Below, piece after piece: positions 1 through 8,778 of a stretch of 64,000 bases of DNA (positions are counted from its first letter, which is position 1; every line of letters starts with the position of its first letter). The notes beneath the pieces were generated by a model that saw only the letters and a program-made list of their open reading frames with translations, ran no database searches and had not been told where the DNA came from. The stretch comes from Hymenobacter chitinivorans DSM 11115. Lineage in GTDB: Bacteria > Bacteroidota > Bacteroidia > Cytophagales > Hymenobacteraceae. The stretch spans positions 372,001 to 436,000 of the forward strand of contig NZ_PGFA01000004.1 of assembly GCF_002797555.1 (NCBI RefSeq), given 5' to 3'. A program made the translations under genes and the position numbers.

Positions 1-1133
1 AGTTCTACCAGGAGCTGTACCCCTTCTCCGAGCCGCCGCTGTTCTGGATTCACCTCAACGTGGACTATCCGTTCAACCTGACCGGGATTCTCTATTTCCC
101 CAAGGTGAAGGACGAGCTGCAATTCTCGCGCAACAAAATCCAGCTGTACTCGCGCCAGGTGTTCATCACCGACGAAGTGAAGGACGTGGTGCCCGAGTTC
201 CTGATGCTGCTCCACGGCGTGATTGACTCGCCCGATATTCCGCTGAACGTGTCGCGCAGCTTCCTGCAGGCCGATGCCGCGGTGAAGAAAATCAACACCT
301 ACATTACCAAGAAGGTCGCCGATAAGCTCAGCGAGCTGTACCGCAAGGACCGCGCGGGCTTCGAGGAGAAATGGTCGGACATCGGGCTGTTCGTCAAGTA
401 CGGCATGCTCTCCGACGAGAAGTTCTACGACAAGGCCAAGGACTTCGTGCTGCTGCAGAACACGGCCGGCAAGTTCTTTACCCTGAGCGAGTACCAGGAG
501 TTCGTGCAGGCCAACCAGAAGGACAAGAGCGAGCAGACCGTGGTGCTCTACACCACCGACCCGGAAACCCAGCACAGCTTCGTGCAGGCCGCCCTCGACC
601 GAGGCTACGACGTGCTCAAGCTCGACACCGTGCTCGACTCCCACTTTATCGGGCAGCTGGAGCAGAAGCTGGAGAAAGTCACCTTCAAGCGCGTGGACGC
701 CGACACCATCGGCAAGCTCATCGAGAAGGACGAGGCCACTGAGAGCGTGCTGTCAGACGACGACAAGACCAAACTGCAGGAACTCTTCACCAAGGCCATC
801 AGCAACCCGAATATGAACGTGCAGGTGGAGGCCCTTTCGCCCCAGGACGCGCCGGTCATTATCACCGTGCCCGAGTTTATGCGCCGGATGAAGGATATGC
901 AGCGCGCCGGTGGGGGAGGAGGCATGCAGATGTTTGGCTCCCTGCCCGATACCTACAGCGTGAGCGTAAATGCCAACCACCCCGTGGCCCAGCGCGTGCT
1001 CAGCGCCGATGATGAAGCCAGCCAGAAACTGGCCCGCCAAGCCTTCGACCTGGCTTTGCTGGCCCAGGGCCTGCTGAAAGGCGAAGCTCTGACGGCCTTC
1101 GTCAAGCGCAGCGCCGACTTGCTGACGGCTTAG
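1..1133 (+). CDS. htpG: Molecular chaperone HtpG (Hsp90), 3' part only
   Basis: The reading frame is open from base 3 at the window edge, so the N-terminal ATPase domain lies outside; about 376 residues are present. These cover the end of the middle domain and the C-terminal dimerisation domain of bacterial Hsp90. The fragment opens with FYQELYP and WIHLNVDYPFNLTG, then has the family hallmark DSPDIPLNVSRSFLQ. HtpG is a cytosolic ATP-dependent folding chaperone. A glycine run (GGGGG) near residue 301 of the fragment is probably a flexible loop. The gene ends at 1133 and a hairpin terminator follows at 1213-1254. Identity is firm. Confidence 0.97.
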   Translation, partial: FYQELYPFSEPPLFWIHLNVDYPFNLTGILYFPKVKDELQFSRNKIQLYSRQVFITDEVKDVVPEFLMLLHGVIDSPDIPLNVSRSFLQADAAVKKINTYITKKVADKLSELYRKDRAGFEEKWSDIGLFVKYGMLSDEKFYDKAKDFVLLQNTAGKFFTLSEYQEFVQANQKDKSEQTVVLYTTDPETQHSFVQAALDRGYDVLKLDTVLDSHFIGQLEQKLEKVTFKRVDADTIGKLIEKDEATESVLSDDDKTKLQELFTKAISNPNMNVQVEALSPQDAPVIITVPEFMRRMKDMQRAGGGGGMQMFGSLPDTYSVSVNANHPVAQRVLSADDEASQKLARQAFDLALLAQGLLKGEALTAFVKRSADLLTA

Positions 1134-1307
1134 TGGTGAACTGGTGAAGTGGTCAAATGGTGAGTTTGTCGTCCAAACGCAGCCATTTGACTTTTCTGTA
1201 ACAGCAATAGACAACGGCTCTGGTGGCATTTGCTGCCGGAGCCGTTTGGGTTTTAGGAACTAGCCGAACATCAAACTCACCATTTCACTACCTCACCACC
1301 TCACCGC
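1133..1307. repeat. Intergenic inverted repeat, locus A (8-bp words)
   Basis: Arms 1133-1171 and 1269-1307 are 39 bp each and complementary at about 31 positions. Each arm is a run of degenerate 8-bp words such as TGGTGAAC, TGGTGAAG and TGGTGAGT. The left arm starts at the last base of the htpG stop codon. The htpG terminator sits in the loop. It belongs to the same class as the repeats at 50255-50341, 50883-50975 and 60802-61016. Confidence 0.8.
1213..1254 (+). terminator. Rho-independent terminator of htpG
   Basis: AACGGCTC (1213-1220) pairs with GAGCCGTT (1239-1246), extended by three inner pairs including one T-G, and is followed by a T-rich tail up to 1254. Confidence 0.8.
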
Positions 1308-1366
1308 TGGGGCACTAATTCCCTATATCTTTACGTTCGACCCTTCGAATTCTGTCAGCTTCGTTG

Positions 1367-2329
1367 ATGCGCCCACCTCGGTTTTCCTTTCTGCCCTTTT
1401 TGCTCGCTCTGGTTTTGCTCGTGGTGGCGGCCTGCAGCAAAAAGACGGTTTCCTTTAACAGCAAACCCGAAACGCCCGGCCTGGCTACCATCCGGCCCGA
1501 CTCGCTGACCAACCTCAGCGACACGACCAAGGCGCCCTCGTTGGACACCAAGCGCCTGGCCATGACCAAGGAGCAGGAGCGGGCCGCCAAGGAGAAAGAG
1601 AAGGCTGCCCAGCGCAAGCCCAAGAAGAAAAAGAACGTGTTCCTGGGCGAGAAGATCAAGAAGAGCTTCACCAAGTCGGGGCCGAAGGGGCGCAACCAGA
1701 TTATCGAGCAGTTCTACTACCTCAAGACCTTTCAGCAGCCCAACGAGTACGCCCCGGCCCTGTATTACTTCAACCCCAAGAAGCGCAAGATCTTTAAGTC
1801 GACGGCTGAGCTGAACCCGGCTACCGACAAGGTGCTGCACGGGCCCTACAAAAAGCTGCAGGGCGGTAAGGTGGTCGAAACCGGCTACTTCGCCCTGGGC
1901 ACCCGCCACCTGCGTTGGGAGCGGCTCAACAAGGACAATGAGTTGCTGACCAAGACCCATTACGAAATGGGCTTCCCCCGCGACGCGGCCGTGACCTACT
2001 ACGACGCCGAGAAGAAGAAAATCAAGGAAGTCATTCCCTACGTGGCCGGTAAGATAGAAGGCGACTACGTGCGCTACCTCGAAAACGGGCAGCGCGACTG
2101 GGACGGGCAGTTTGAGAACGGCAAGAAAGTCGGCGTCTGGACCAAATACTGGGGCTTCCGCAACCGCCGCCACTACGAGTACCAGTACGGGGCGTCGGGC
2201 TACGACCCCGAGGTGGCCGAGCCCGAGCTGGTGCGCGAATACAACCGCAACTCGGTGCTGGTTTACGACAAGGAAAAGGGCATCGACAAGCGCGACGCCG
2301 TTTCGGACCGGCCCGGTGCCAAAAAGTAG
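1367..2329 (+). CDS. Lipoprotein with MORN/YwqK-like repeats
   Basis: This 320-residue protein has a type II signal peptide: basic N-terminus, hydrophobic stretch, lipobox VVAAC with Cys23. It should be a lipid-anchored envelope protein. Residues of about 60-110 are very rich in Lys and Glu. The C-terminal half carries repeated pieces such as LHGPYKKLQGGK, KIEGDYVRYLENGQRDW and QFENGKKVGVWTKYW, which resemble the MORN-type repeats of YwqK-family proteins. I chose ATG 1367; a TTG lies directly before it in frame. A near-consensus minus-7 box TATCTTTA lies at 1326-1333. The exact function is unknown. Confidence 0.85.
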   Translation: MRPPRFSFLPFLLALVLLVVAACSKKTVSFNSKPETPGLATIRPDSLTNLSDTTKAPSLDTKRLAMTKEQERAAKEKEKAAQRKPKKKKNVFLGEKIKKSFTKSGPKGRNQIIEQFYYLKTFQQPNEYAPALYYFNPKKRKIFKSTAELNPATDKVLHGPYKKLQGGKVVETGYFALGTRHLRWERLNKDNELLTKTHYEMGFPRDAAVTYYDAEKKKIKEVIPYVAGKIEGDYVRYLENGQRDWDGQFENGKKVGVWTKYWGFRNRRHYEYQYGASGYDPEVAEPELVREYNRNSVLVYDKEKGIDKRDAVSDRPGAKK

Positions 2330-2352
2330 GCGGGCTTCCGGATAGTAGTACC

Positions 2353-2384
2353 AAGGCTCATCCCGCGCGGGATGAGCCTTTTTT
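2353..2384. terminator. Bidirectional terminator between the lipoprotein gene and yraN
   Basis: A perfect palindrome covers 2353-2380 (AAGGCTCATCCCGC and its complement), followed by a T run. The A run on the other side lets it serve convergent yraN as well. Confidence 0.88.
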
Positions 2385-2397
2385 GTGCCTGCTTAGG

Positions 2398-2757
2398 TTA
2401 GTAAAAGGCGTCCTCGAAGTGCTCAATCCGAAACCCGGTGCTCGAGGGGGTAAGGGCCACGATGTCGAAGCGGATGTCGCCCTGCCAGTTGGTTTCGAGT
2501 TGGAACTGCTCGGCGGCCAGCCGAAACAGCTGGCGCTTGCGCTCCGTCACGAACTCCTCCGGAAACCCATACTGCGTCGAGGAGCGGGTCTTTACTTCGA
2601 CAAAAACCAGCAGGGCTGCTCCGTGCTGGGCAATCAAGTCGACCTCGGCCCGGCGGTAGCGGTAGCCTTGCCGGAGCACGGTGTAGCCCAGGCCGGTCAG
2701 GAAGGCGCTGGCGGCGGTTTCGCCGGCCTGCCCGAGTTCGTGCGCAGCGTGGGTCAT
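2398..2757 (-). CDS. yraN: UPF0102 family protein YraN
   Basis: A 119-residue protein from ATG 2757; a longer form from TTG 2781 is possible but adds a stretch not typical of the family. The N-terminus HELGQAGETAASAFL and the core EVDLIAQHG followed by LVFVEVKTR are the UPF0102 signature. That core has the layout of a PD-(D/E)XK nuclease fold (E-x-D then ExK), so DNA or RNA processing is plausible, but family function is not settled. It is divergent from lipB and shares its upstream gap. Confidence 0.92.
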   Translation of the reverse strand: MTHAAHELGQAGETAASAFLTGLGYTVLRQGYRYRRAEVDLIAQHGAALLVFVEVKTRSSTQYGFPEEFVTERKRQLFRLAAEQFQLETNWQGDIRFDIVALTPSSTGFRIEHFEDAFY

Positions 2758-2780
2758 AGGGGAGCAAGCAAAGTCAGCCA

Positions 2781-2811
2781 ATTGGGGTTGGGTCTAAATC
2801 TAGTACCTTTG
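2781..2811 (+). promoter_or_regulatory. Candidate promoter for the lipB operon
   Basis: ATTG (2781-2784), 19 bp, then TACCTTTG (2804-2811) matches the Bacteroidota pattern TTTG-N19-TAnnTTTG with one mismatch. The first gene starts about 145 bp downstream. Confidence 0.55.
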
Positions 2812-2957
2812 CGCGCTTTCTGTAGTAGCGCCCGACCGGAATTACCGTACGTGGCTGAGCTGGCTGGCTAGTTCCAAAGTGCGGCCGTTTCGCCTGGCCG
2901 GTCATCATCCGCTCTGCCGCGGAAGCGTCGGTTGTTTGGTCTTTCCCTGAGTTGATT

Positions 2958-3746
2958 ATGTCCCAATACAGTTCCTGCACCGCATCAACTCCTGAGTCCT
3001 CGCCCGTGGCCGCCGCGCCGCTGGTGCCGGGCCGGTGGGTGGAAGTCCGCTCCCTGGGCCTGGCCGACTACGAAACGACCTGGGCCTACCAGGAGGAGCT
3101 GCTGGCTTCCACGCTGGCCATCAAGACCCGCAACCGTCAGGCGGCTGAGGAAGGCCGGGCCCCCGAGCCCACGCCCAACTACCTGCTGCTCTGCCAACAC
3201 CCGCACGTGTACACTCTGGGCAAAAGTGGTAAGCCCGAGCACCTGCTGCTCGACGCCGAAGGCCTGGCCCGGCACGGCGCCACGTTTCACCGCATCAACC
3301 GCGGCGGCGACATCACCTACCACGGCCCCGGCCAGCTGGTGGGCTACCCCATTCTGGACCTGGAGAATTTCTTCACCGACATTCACCGCTACCTGCGCCT
3401 GCTTGAAGAAGCCGTTATCCTGACCCTGGCCGACTACGGCCTGTCGGCCGGCCGCATTGCCGGCCTCACCGGCGTCTGGCTCGACTTTGCGGAAGGCGCC
3501 CCCAACCCGCGTAAAATCTGCGCCATGGGCGTCAAGTGCAGCCGTTGGGTGACTATGCACGGCTTTGCCCTGAACATCAACTCCGACCTCTCGTATTTCG
3601 GCTACATCGTGCCCTGCGGCATCACCGACAAAGCAGTGACGTCGCTGCAGCAGGAGCTGGGCCGCGCGGTGCCGTTGCCCGAAGTAGAGCAGCGGCTGGT
3701 ACGTCATCTGGCCCACGTCTTCGGCGCCGAATTCTATGTTGCCTGA
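2958..3746 (+). CDS. lipB: Octanoyl-[acyl carrier protein]:protein octanoyltransferase
   Basis: LipB moves the octanoyl group from acyl carrier protein to the lipoyl domains of 2-oxoacid dehydrogenases and the glycine cleavage H protein, the first step of endogenous lipoate synthesis in the cytosol. The 262-residue product has RGGDITYHGPGQ near residue 115, a catalytic Lys in KICAMGVKCSRW near 185, and the catalytic Cys in VPCGI near 219. ATG 2958 was preferred to TTG 2952. The first 25 residues are a Ser/Pro/Ala-rich extension not found in most LipB. The next gene begins 3 bp after the stop, so they are probably co-transcribed. Confidence 0.95.
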   Translation: MSQYSSCTASTPESSPVAAAPLVPGRWVEVRSLGLADYETTWAYQEELLASTLAIKTRNRQAAEEGRAPEPTPNYLLLCQHPHVYTLGKSGKPEHLLLDAEGLARHGATFHRINRGGDITYHGPGQLVGYPILDLENFFTDIHRYLRLLEEAVILTLADYGLSAGRIAGLTGVWLDFAEGAPNPRKICAMGVKCSRWVTMHGFALNINSDLSYFGYIVPCGITDKAVTSLQQELGRAVPLPEVEQRLVRHLAHVFGAEFYVA

Positions 3747-3749
3747 TTC

Positions 3750-4166
3750 ATGAAAGAACATATTTCCTTCGACCCGGTAGAGGGGGTATCCATTGCCATT
3801 GTTCCCGACCAAGTGGGCGCTGCTGAAGAAGCAGTGGCGACTTGGCAGGTGTACCTGCTCAACCACAACCCCTATCCGCTGAGCAACGTCATCGTCAGTT
3901 CCAACGGCTACGGAGTGCAGAGCGACGGGGAAAACGTCCGAACCTCTACGCTGCGGCACGTTATCCTGGAAGTCGAACCGCATACGGCCGTGCCCATTGA
4001 GCCCATCGACCCCGCGTTGTTTCACCTCAACAATCAGTACTGGGTAAGCTACTACCGGGGCTCCCAGATCTTCGACAAGAAGTTCATCTTCGTTCCCGAT
4101 TCGATAGTTGCCGCCAACCTGATTCATATTGCTTTGCTAGACCGTGAAGGCGTGCTGCATAGCTAA
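3750..4166 (+). CDS. Conserved hypothetical protein, 138 aa
   Basis: I do not recognise a named domain. The protein is soluble, acidic and lacks a signal peptide or membrane segment. It is rich in beta-forming residues (WQVYLLNHNPYPLSNVIV, NQYWVSYYRG, FDKKFIFVP), so a small beta-sandwich is likely. It starts 3 bp after lipB with ATG and therefore sits in the same transcript, which may tie it to lipoate or central metabolism, but this is context only. The 67 bp to the next gene contain no clear terminator. Confidence 0.75.
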   Translation: MKEHISFDPVEGVSIAIVPDQVGAAEEAVATWQVYLLNHNPYPLSNVIVSSNGYGVQSDGENVRTSTLRHVILEVEPHTAVPIEPIDPALFHLNNQYWVSYYRGSQIFDKKFIFVPDSIVAANLIHIALLDREGVLHS

Positions 4167-4233
4167 CCTACTATTCGCAGACGGCGGGAGGTGAAAAGTC
4201 CTGGCTATTTGCTTAATTTTGAGCCGATACGTG

Positions 4234-5301
4234 ATGAATGCACTCGGAATTCAGTTGGGGTTGTCCTTTCTCTGGGCATTTTTGGTAGCACTGTTTGCGG
4301 TGCCGTCCATTATTTACATTGCCCACCTGAAGAATATGCTCGATACGCCCAACGTGCGTACCGTGCACGAATCCCTCACGCCCCGGCTCGGCGGCGTGGC
4401 CGTGTTTGCGGGGTTCATGTCGGCCCTGACTATTTTCGCCGACCTCGGCAACGGAATTCAGCAGCTGCTGGCCGGTTGCATCGTATTGTTCTTCGTGGGG
4501 CTGAAAGATGACTTGGTGAGTATTTCGGTTTCCAAGAAGTTTGTGGGCCAACTGCTGGCCACCGGCGTGGTCATGATTATGGCTGATATCCGCGTCACCA
4601 GCTTTCAGGGCATCCTTGGCATTCACGAGCTGCCCATTGGCATCAGCTACGCCTTCACCTTTCTAGCCATTGTCGGCATTACCAACGCCATCAACCTCAT
4701 TGATGGTCTCGACGGCCTAGCCGGTACCATCGTCCTGATTATCACCAGCACCTACGGCTACTACTTTGCCCGCTACGGTGGGGCGGGGTACGGCAACTAC
4801 GTCTTCGTATCCGTCTGCCTGATTGGCGGCATGCTGGGCTTTCTGCGCTATAACTTTCACCGGGCCAGTATCTTCATGGGCGACACAGGCTCCTTGGTTT
4901 GCGGCTTTATCGTCTCCATCCTCACGATTCAGTTCATCGAAATGGGTTTGAAGGTGGGTGGGCCTTTTTCTACTTCCTCCCCGGCCGTGGCCATTGGCAT
5001 TTTATTCGTGCCTCTATTCGACACGCTGCGGGTATTTATCGTGCGCATGATGGCCGGCCGCTCGCCCTTCTCCCCGGATAAAAACCACGTGCACCACCGG
5101 ATTCTGGCTATGGGCTTCCAGCAAATCAGCACCGTTATGCTACTTGGCTTGCTCAACCTGGTTGTAATTCTGTTTGTCATCAACTTCGCGGCCCTCGGCA
5201 ACATGCTGCTCATTGGTTGCTTGGTAGGGTTTTCCGTGCTGATCAGCATCTTTCTGGGCGTCTACCAGAGCCGTAGTGCCCAGCAGCGCGTTGCTTCCTA
5301 A
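4234..5301 (+). CDS. WecA/TagO/MraY-family glycosyl-1-phosphate transferase
   Basis: An integral membrane enzyme of 355 residues with about ten hydrophobic segments. It transfers a sugar-1-phosphate from a UDP-sugar to undecaprenyl phosphate, starting synthesis of a surface polysaccharide. Family motifs are all present: RTVHESLTPRLGG near 30-50, the Asp pair in GLKDDL near 92, NLIDGLDGLAG near 153, FMGDTGS near 214 and the His motif KNHVHHRIL near 285. It is closer to WecA/TagO than to MraY because it lies outside a murein cluster. ATG 4234 was chosen over upstream TTG 4219 and GTG 4231. The sugar is not deducible. Confidence 0.9.
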   Translation: MNALGIQLGLSFLWAFLVALFAVPSIIYIAHLKNMLDTPNVRTVHESLTPRLGGVAVFAGFMSALTIFADLGNGIQQLLAGCIVLFFVGLKDDLVSISVSKKFVGQLLATGVVMIMADIRVTSFQGILGIHELPIGISYAFTFLAIVGITNAINLIDGLDGLAGTIVLIITSTYGYYFARYGGAGYGNYVFVSVCLIGGMLGFLRYNFHRASIFMGDTGSLVCGFIVSILTIQFIEMGLKVGGPFSTSSPAVAIGILFVPLFDTLRVFIVRMMAGRSPFSPDKNHVHHRILAMGFQQISTVMLLGLLNLVVILFVINFAALGNMLLIGCLVGFSVLISIFLGVYQSRSAQQRVAS

Positions 5302-5320
5302 GCACCCACCTCTAGCGCAA

Positions 5321-6502
5321 ATGGCTGGTTCGAGTTTCTCTCGCTACATGCGCTGCCTGCTAGGCCTGCTCCTGGCTCTTACATGCGCCACTGGCTTGGC
5401 CGCCGAGTACCGGCCTCTTCCTCCAGCTGCCAAGGGTGGCTTATCATCCGACTGGCTGATCCACGACGCGGCGCGCAACCGCTTAGTACTTTACCTGCCC
5501 GATTATCACAGCCCGGCCCTGGCGTATTACCAATGGGTTTCCGTGCGACCCAGTCGCCCCTTCTCCATCAGCTTTGCCGCTCCCAAAGGCCTGAGTGTTT
5601 TTCTGGACAATCGGCTGGTTTTTTCTGCGGCTTCTTCCGCCTCCTACACGCTCGACGTTGCCCGGTTGCTGCCAGCCGGTGCAGGCCCCGGCCCGCATTT
5701 GCTCTGCGTGTGGCACCCCGAAACGCCTCCCAACCTATCAACTTTCACCAATGCCTTGCCCACTGTGCGCACGGCCAACAAAAGCGCGGCCCCAGCCGTT
5801 GCTGTGCAGCCCTTGCCGCGGGGGCACCAGGGGCAGAATGTTTTTCTGTGCTTCCTGCTGCTTATCGGTTTGCTCTACGGCAGCATCCGTTCGGCCTACC
5901 AGCCCGGCTTTGCCCGCATCTACCACTTCGAAGGGCTGTGGGGTAAGCCCACTAATGACCAGGACTTCCTGACCAAGCCCACCGTAACCTGGCTCAATCT
6001 GCTGCTGGTGATGGTGTTTTCGCTGTCATTTGCCTTGCTTTTGGTGGCTATTCACACCAATATTCAGAGTATTATTATTCTGCGTCGCCTGTTCGACGTG
6101 CCCGAGTCGGCCATTGTAGTGCGCGTTTTGTTCTACGCCATCCTGATTGCCTCCTTTGTGCTCGGCAAATACTTATTTCTGGAGGTAATGGGCTACATTT
6201 TCGACGTAACCCAATTGGTCATGGTGCAGTACCGCGAGTTTATGCGCACCATTTTGTTCATGGGACTTTTCCTGCCGGGGGTCATGCTCCTCTACCTCGG
6301 ACTGAACCAGACCTTGCCTGAAACTGTCTTGTGGGTATCCAACGGGGTGGTTTCCTTGATGTTGATTGGTACGGTCATCCGCATTGGGCGCACGTTGCAC
6401 CGGCGCGCGTCTTTACTAAATCTGCATTTGTTTTCGTACCTTTGCGCCACAGAAGTGATTCCCTTGATCATTCTGCTCAAATTGATTGTATTTACTTACT
6501 AA
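5321..6502 (+). CDS. DUF4271 domain membrane protein
   Basis: A 393-residue protein starting at ATG 5321, 19 bp after the transferase. It has a cleavable signal peptide (about residues 1-24, ending in GLAAEY), a periplasmic N-terminal half and a C-terminal half with several membrane segments beginning near residue 225. This layout fits DUF4271, which in Bacteroidota is commonly found directly upstream of hemD, as here. Function is unknown. The coding end overlaps the probable hemD promoter at 6412-6444. Confidence 0.82.
   Translation: MAGSSFSRYMRCLLGLLLALTCATGLAAEYRPLPPAAKGGLSSDWLIHDAARNRLVLYLPDYHSPALAYYQWVSVRPSRPFSISFAAPKGLSVFLDNRLVFSAASSASYTLDVARLLPAGAGPGPHLLCVWHPETPPNLSTFTNALPTVRTANKSAAPAVAVQPLPRGHQGQNVFLCFLLLIGLLYGSIRSAYQPGFARIYHFEGLWGKPTNDQDFLTKPTVTWLNLLLVMVFSLSFALLLVAIHTNIQSIIILRRLFDVPESAIVVRVLFYAILIASFVLGKYLFLEVMGYIFDVTQLVMVQYREFMRTILFMGLFLPGVMLLYLGLNQTLPETVLWVSNGVVSLMLIGTVIRIGRTLHRRASLLNLHLFSYLCATEVIPLIILLKLIVFTY
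6412..6444 (+). promoter_or_regulatory. Candidate hemD promoter inside the upstream gene
   Basis: TTTA (6412-6415), 21 bp, TACCTTTG (6437-6444). It lies in the last codons of the DUF4271 gene, about 130 bp before hemD. Confidence 0.45.
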
Positions 6503-6576
6503 TCTCTCTGTCGCAGAAGCTCTTCTACTACTTCAACGCCGCCTTATTGCCTTAGCTTTACTCTTTCTTTTACCCT

Positions 6577-7407
6577 ATGGCCGAGAGCACAGACAAACCG
6601 GGGACGGGCCGTCACGCGAAGCGTATTTCCAGCATCCTGGTTACCCAGCCTAAGCCCACAAACGACGTCTCCCCCTACTTCAGCATTGCCGAGAAGTACG
6701 GTATCAAAGTTGACTTCCGTGAGTTCATCCAGGTCGACCCCGTTTCCTACAAGGACTTCCGCAAGGAGAAAGTCAACATCGCCGAGCATACGGCAGTTAT
6801 TTTCACCAGCCGCAATGCCGTCGACCACTTCTTCCGCATTTGTCAGGAAGCCAAGCTGGAAATGCCGGCCGAAATGAAGTATTTCTGCATTTCGGAGCAA
6901 ACTGCCAATTACTTGCAAAAGTACATTGTGCTGCGTAAGCGCAAGCTCTTCGTGGGCCAGCGCACGGCCGCCGACCTGTTTGATGTTATCAAGAAGCACA
7001 AGGGCGAAAAGTTTCTGTATCCCTGCTCCGATATTCGCAAAGACGATATTCCGGAGTTTATGCGGGCCAATAACTTTAAGTTCACGGAAGCCGTCATCTA
7101 CCACACTGTGGCCAGCGACTTGTCCGACCTCTCGGACGTGAAGTACGACTGTATTGCGTTTTTCAGTCCTTCCGGCATTAGCTCCCTGTTTATCAACTTC
7201 CCCGATTTTGAGCAGAATGGGACGCGTATCGCCGCTTTTGGACCTACTACCGCCAAAGCGGTTTTAGATGCTGGCCTAGAACTAGATATTGAAGCGCCGC
7301 AGCCCAATGCTCCGTCGATGACGGGGGCAATAGAAGCTTATATTCGCCTGCATCACGGGCCTGATGTAGGAAAAGAGAAAAGTAAAAGCGGCAAACAAAA
7401 CGCTTAA
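6577..7407 (+). CDS. hemD: Uroporphyrinogen-III synthase
   Basis: The 276-residue product fits HemD, which closes and inverts ring D of hydroxymethylbilane to give uroporphyrinogen III in haem synthesis. HemD is poorly conserved, but the two-domain pattern is visible: ILVTQPKP at the start, AVIFTSRNAVDHFF near residue 70, FLYPCSDIRKDDIP near 147, and FFSPSGISSLF with AAFGPTTAKAV in the C-terminal half. It has a charged N-terminal extension of about 18 residues and a Lys-rich tail. A strong terminator follows at 7414-7453. Confidence 0.9.
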   Translation: MAESTDKPGTGRHAKRISSILVTQPKPTNDVSPYFSIAEKYGIKVDFREFIQVDPVSYKDFRKEKVNIAEHTAVIFTSRNAVDHFFRICQEAKLEMPAEMKYFCISEQTANYLQKYIVLRKRKLFVGQRTAADLFDVIKKHKGEKFLYPCSDIRKDDIPEFMRANNFKFTEAVIYHTVASDLSDLSDVKYDCIAFFSPSGISSLFINFPDFEQNGTRIAAFGPTTAKAVLDAGLELDIEAPQPNAPSMTGAIEAYIRLHHGPDVGKEKSKSGKQNA

Positions 7408-7413
7408 CACGTA

Positions 7414-7453
7414 AAACAAGCGGACGGGCACTAAAAAGCCCGTCCGCTTGTTT
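7414..7453 (+). terminator. Terminator of hemD
   Basis: AAACAAGCGGACGGGC (7414-7429) pairs perfectly over 16 bp with 7438-7453 around an 8-base loop. Confidence 0.9.
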
Positions 7454-7463
7454 GTTTCACAGA

Positions 7464-7494
7464 TTTGTTACAGAGGGTTTTTTGTATACATTTG
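7464..7494 (+). promoter_or_regulatory. Consensus Bacteroidota promoter of porP
   Basis: TTTG (7464-7467), exactly 19 bp, then TACATTTG (7487-7494): a full match to the TTTG-N19-TAnnTTTG consensus of the Bacteroidota primary sigma factor. It is 55 bp upstream of the porP start. Confidence 0.85.
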
Positions 7495-7549
7495 GAAAGA
7501 GCTACTTTGGCCCGCCCCAGCCCTAACAGGCCATAAATCAGACAGTTCG

Positions 7550-8542
7550 ATGAAAAGAACTCTACTTTCTATACTGCTGAGCTCCGCAACTTTCTCTGTT
7601 GCCTTTGCTCAACAACAGCCGCAGTTTAGCCATTATGGCTTCAACGGGATGTACCTGAACCCAGCCTATGCTGGTATAAAGGGCCAGGGAGAAATTACAA
7701 CGCTTGGGCGCTATCAATATCTGGGATACAATGCCACCTTCGACGACGGCGGCTCGCCCCAGACCTATACCCTTAGTGCCTCCTTGCCAGTTGCCGCTGT
7801 TGGGGGCGGCATTGGGCTTAGCGTGTTCCGCGACAGAATAGCGCAGTCGAGTATTACGAACGTGCAGCTATCATACTCCAAACACCTGAAGGTGGGAGAA
7901 GGTAAACTAGGTATCGGCGTTCAAGGCATCTTCAATCACCTAAGCAAGGGCCAATACCGTCCGGCCGATGAGAAACCGGATGCCGCCGTACCCCGGGATG
8001 GCTCAGATCAAAAGTTCGATGCTGGCATAGGGGTCTGGTATGAGTCGGATAAGCTCTATGCCGGTCTGAGCACAAACAACTTGTTGCGAGCCGAATACCG
8101 GTTTAAAAGTGAGGGAGGAACGAACAGCGCCAAGGTGATTGGTGAAAATCACGCCTATCTGACCGCTGGCTACAATATCGAGGCTTCTCCGTCCGTTGTC
8201 GTTACCCCCACGGCTCTTGTGAAGATGGTATTACCCGGGAAGTTTGGTGACAATAACAAATTCACTTTCAAGAACAACTCGTACGAAGCCGGCGTGCGCG
8301 CTACGCTCAACGATAAGTTCTGGGGAGGAGTGGGGTACCGCTACGATGAGTCAATTACAGGCATGTTAGGCATGAGCTTTGCTAAAGACAATGCTTTGCG
8401 CTTTGGCTACGCATTTGACTTTATTGCATTTAATCAAGAAGCACGTGCATTCAGCTCCCACGAAATTATGCTCTCTTACCGGCTGCCCAAGCCCGGTCCA
8501 GCTACCCGTCCAGCTATCCGTACACCCCGATACAGCTTCTAA
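7550..8542 (+). CDS. porP: PorP/SprF family type IX secretion outer membrane protein
   Basis: A 330-residue precursor with signal peptide (cleavage about AFA-QQQ, residue 21), followed by the PorP/SprF hallmark YLNPAYAG and a long series of alternating beta strands expected for an outer membrane barrel. PorP/SprF proteins assist secretion or attachment of type IX substrates and work with the PorK/GldK ring. Its position directly before gldK-gldL-gldM-gldN matches the porPKLMN order of Porphyromonas, so PorP is a better label than SprF. Upstream in-frame codons to 7448 lie over the promoter and were excluded. Confidence 0.9.
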   Translation: MKRTLLSILLSSATFSVAFAQQQPQFSHYGFNGMYLNPAYAGIKGQGEITTLGRYQYLGYNATFDDGGSPQTYTLSASLPVAAVGGGIGLSVFRDRIAQSSITNVQLSYSKHLKVGEGKLGIGVQGIFNHLSKGQYRPADEKPDAAVPRDGSDQKFDAGIGVWYESDKLYAGLSTNNLLRAEYRFKSEGGTNSAKVIGENHAYLTAGYNIEASPSVVVTPTALVKMVLPGKFGDNNKFTFKNNSYEAGVRATLNDKFWGGVGYRYDESITGMLGMSFAKDNALRFGYAFDFIAFNQEARAFSSHEIMLSYRLPKPGPATRPAIRTPRYSF

Positions 8543-8686
8543 TTTCGGGGGGATAATTTAAGATTGTTGGTTCGTTGGTAGTGAGAATGGTTAATTTGTG
8601 GGGCTTTTACACTAACTCTCTGCTTTCCATCGTTTAACCGGTATCTACCCCGGTTCGTAGACAAAAGCTAAGCATTGGGCGACGGG

Positions 8687-8718
8687 CTTGCGAACGAATG
8701 TAATATTCGCTAGATTTG
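8687..8718 (+). promoter_or_regulatory. Candidate gldK promoter
   Basis: CTTG (8687-8690), 20 bp, TAGATTTG (8711-8718), one mismatch to consensus, 60 bp before gldK. It suggests gldKLMN can be transcribed apart from porP; the 236-bp gap holds no clear terminator. Confidence 0.65.
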
Positions 8719-8778
8719 CCGGCTCGTTAAATTGTAATCTTAGGGTATCGCCGCCTGAACAGTCTTTTTTTCCTTAAC

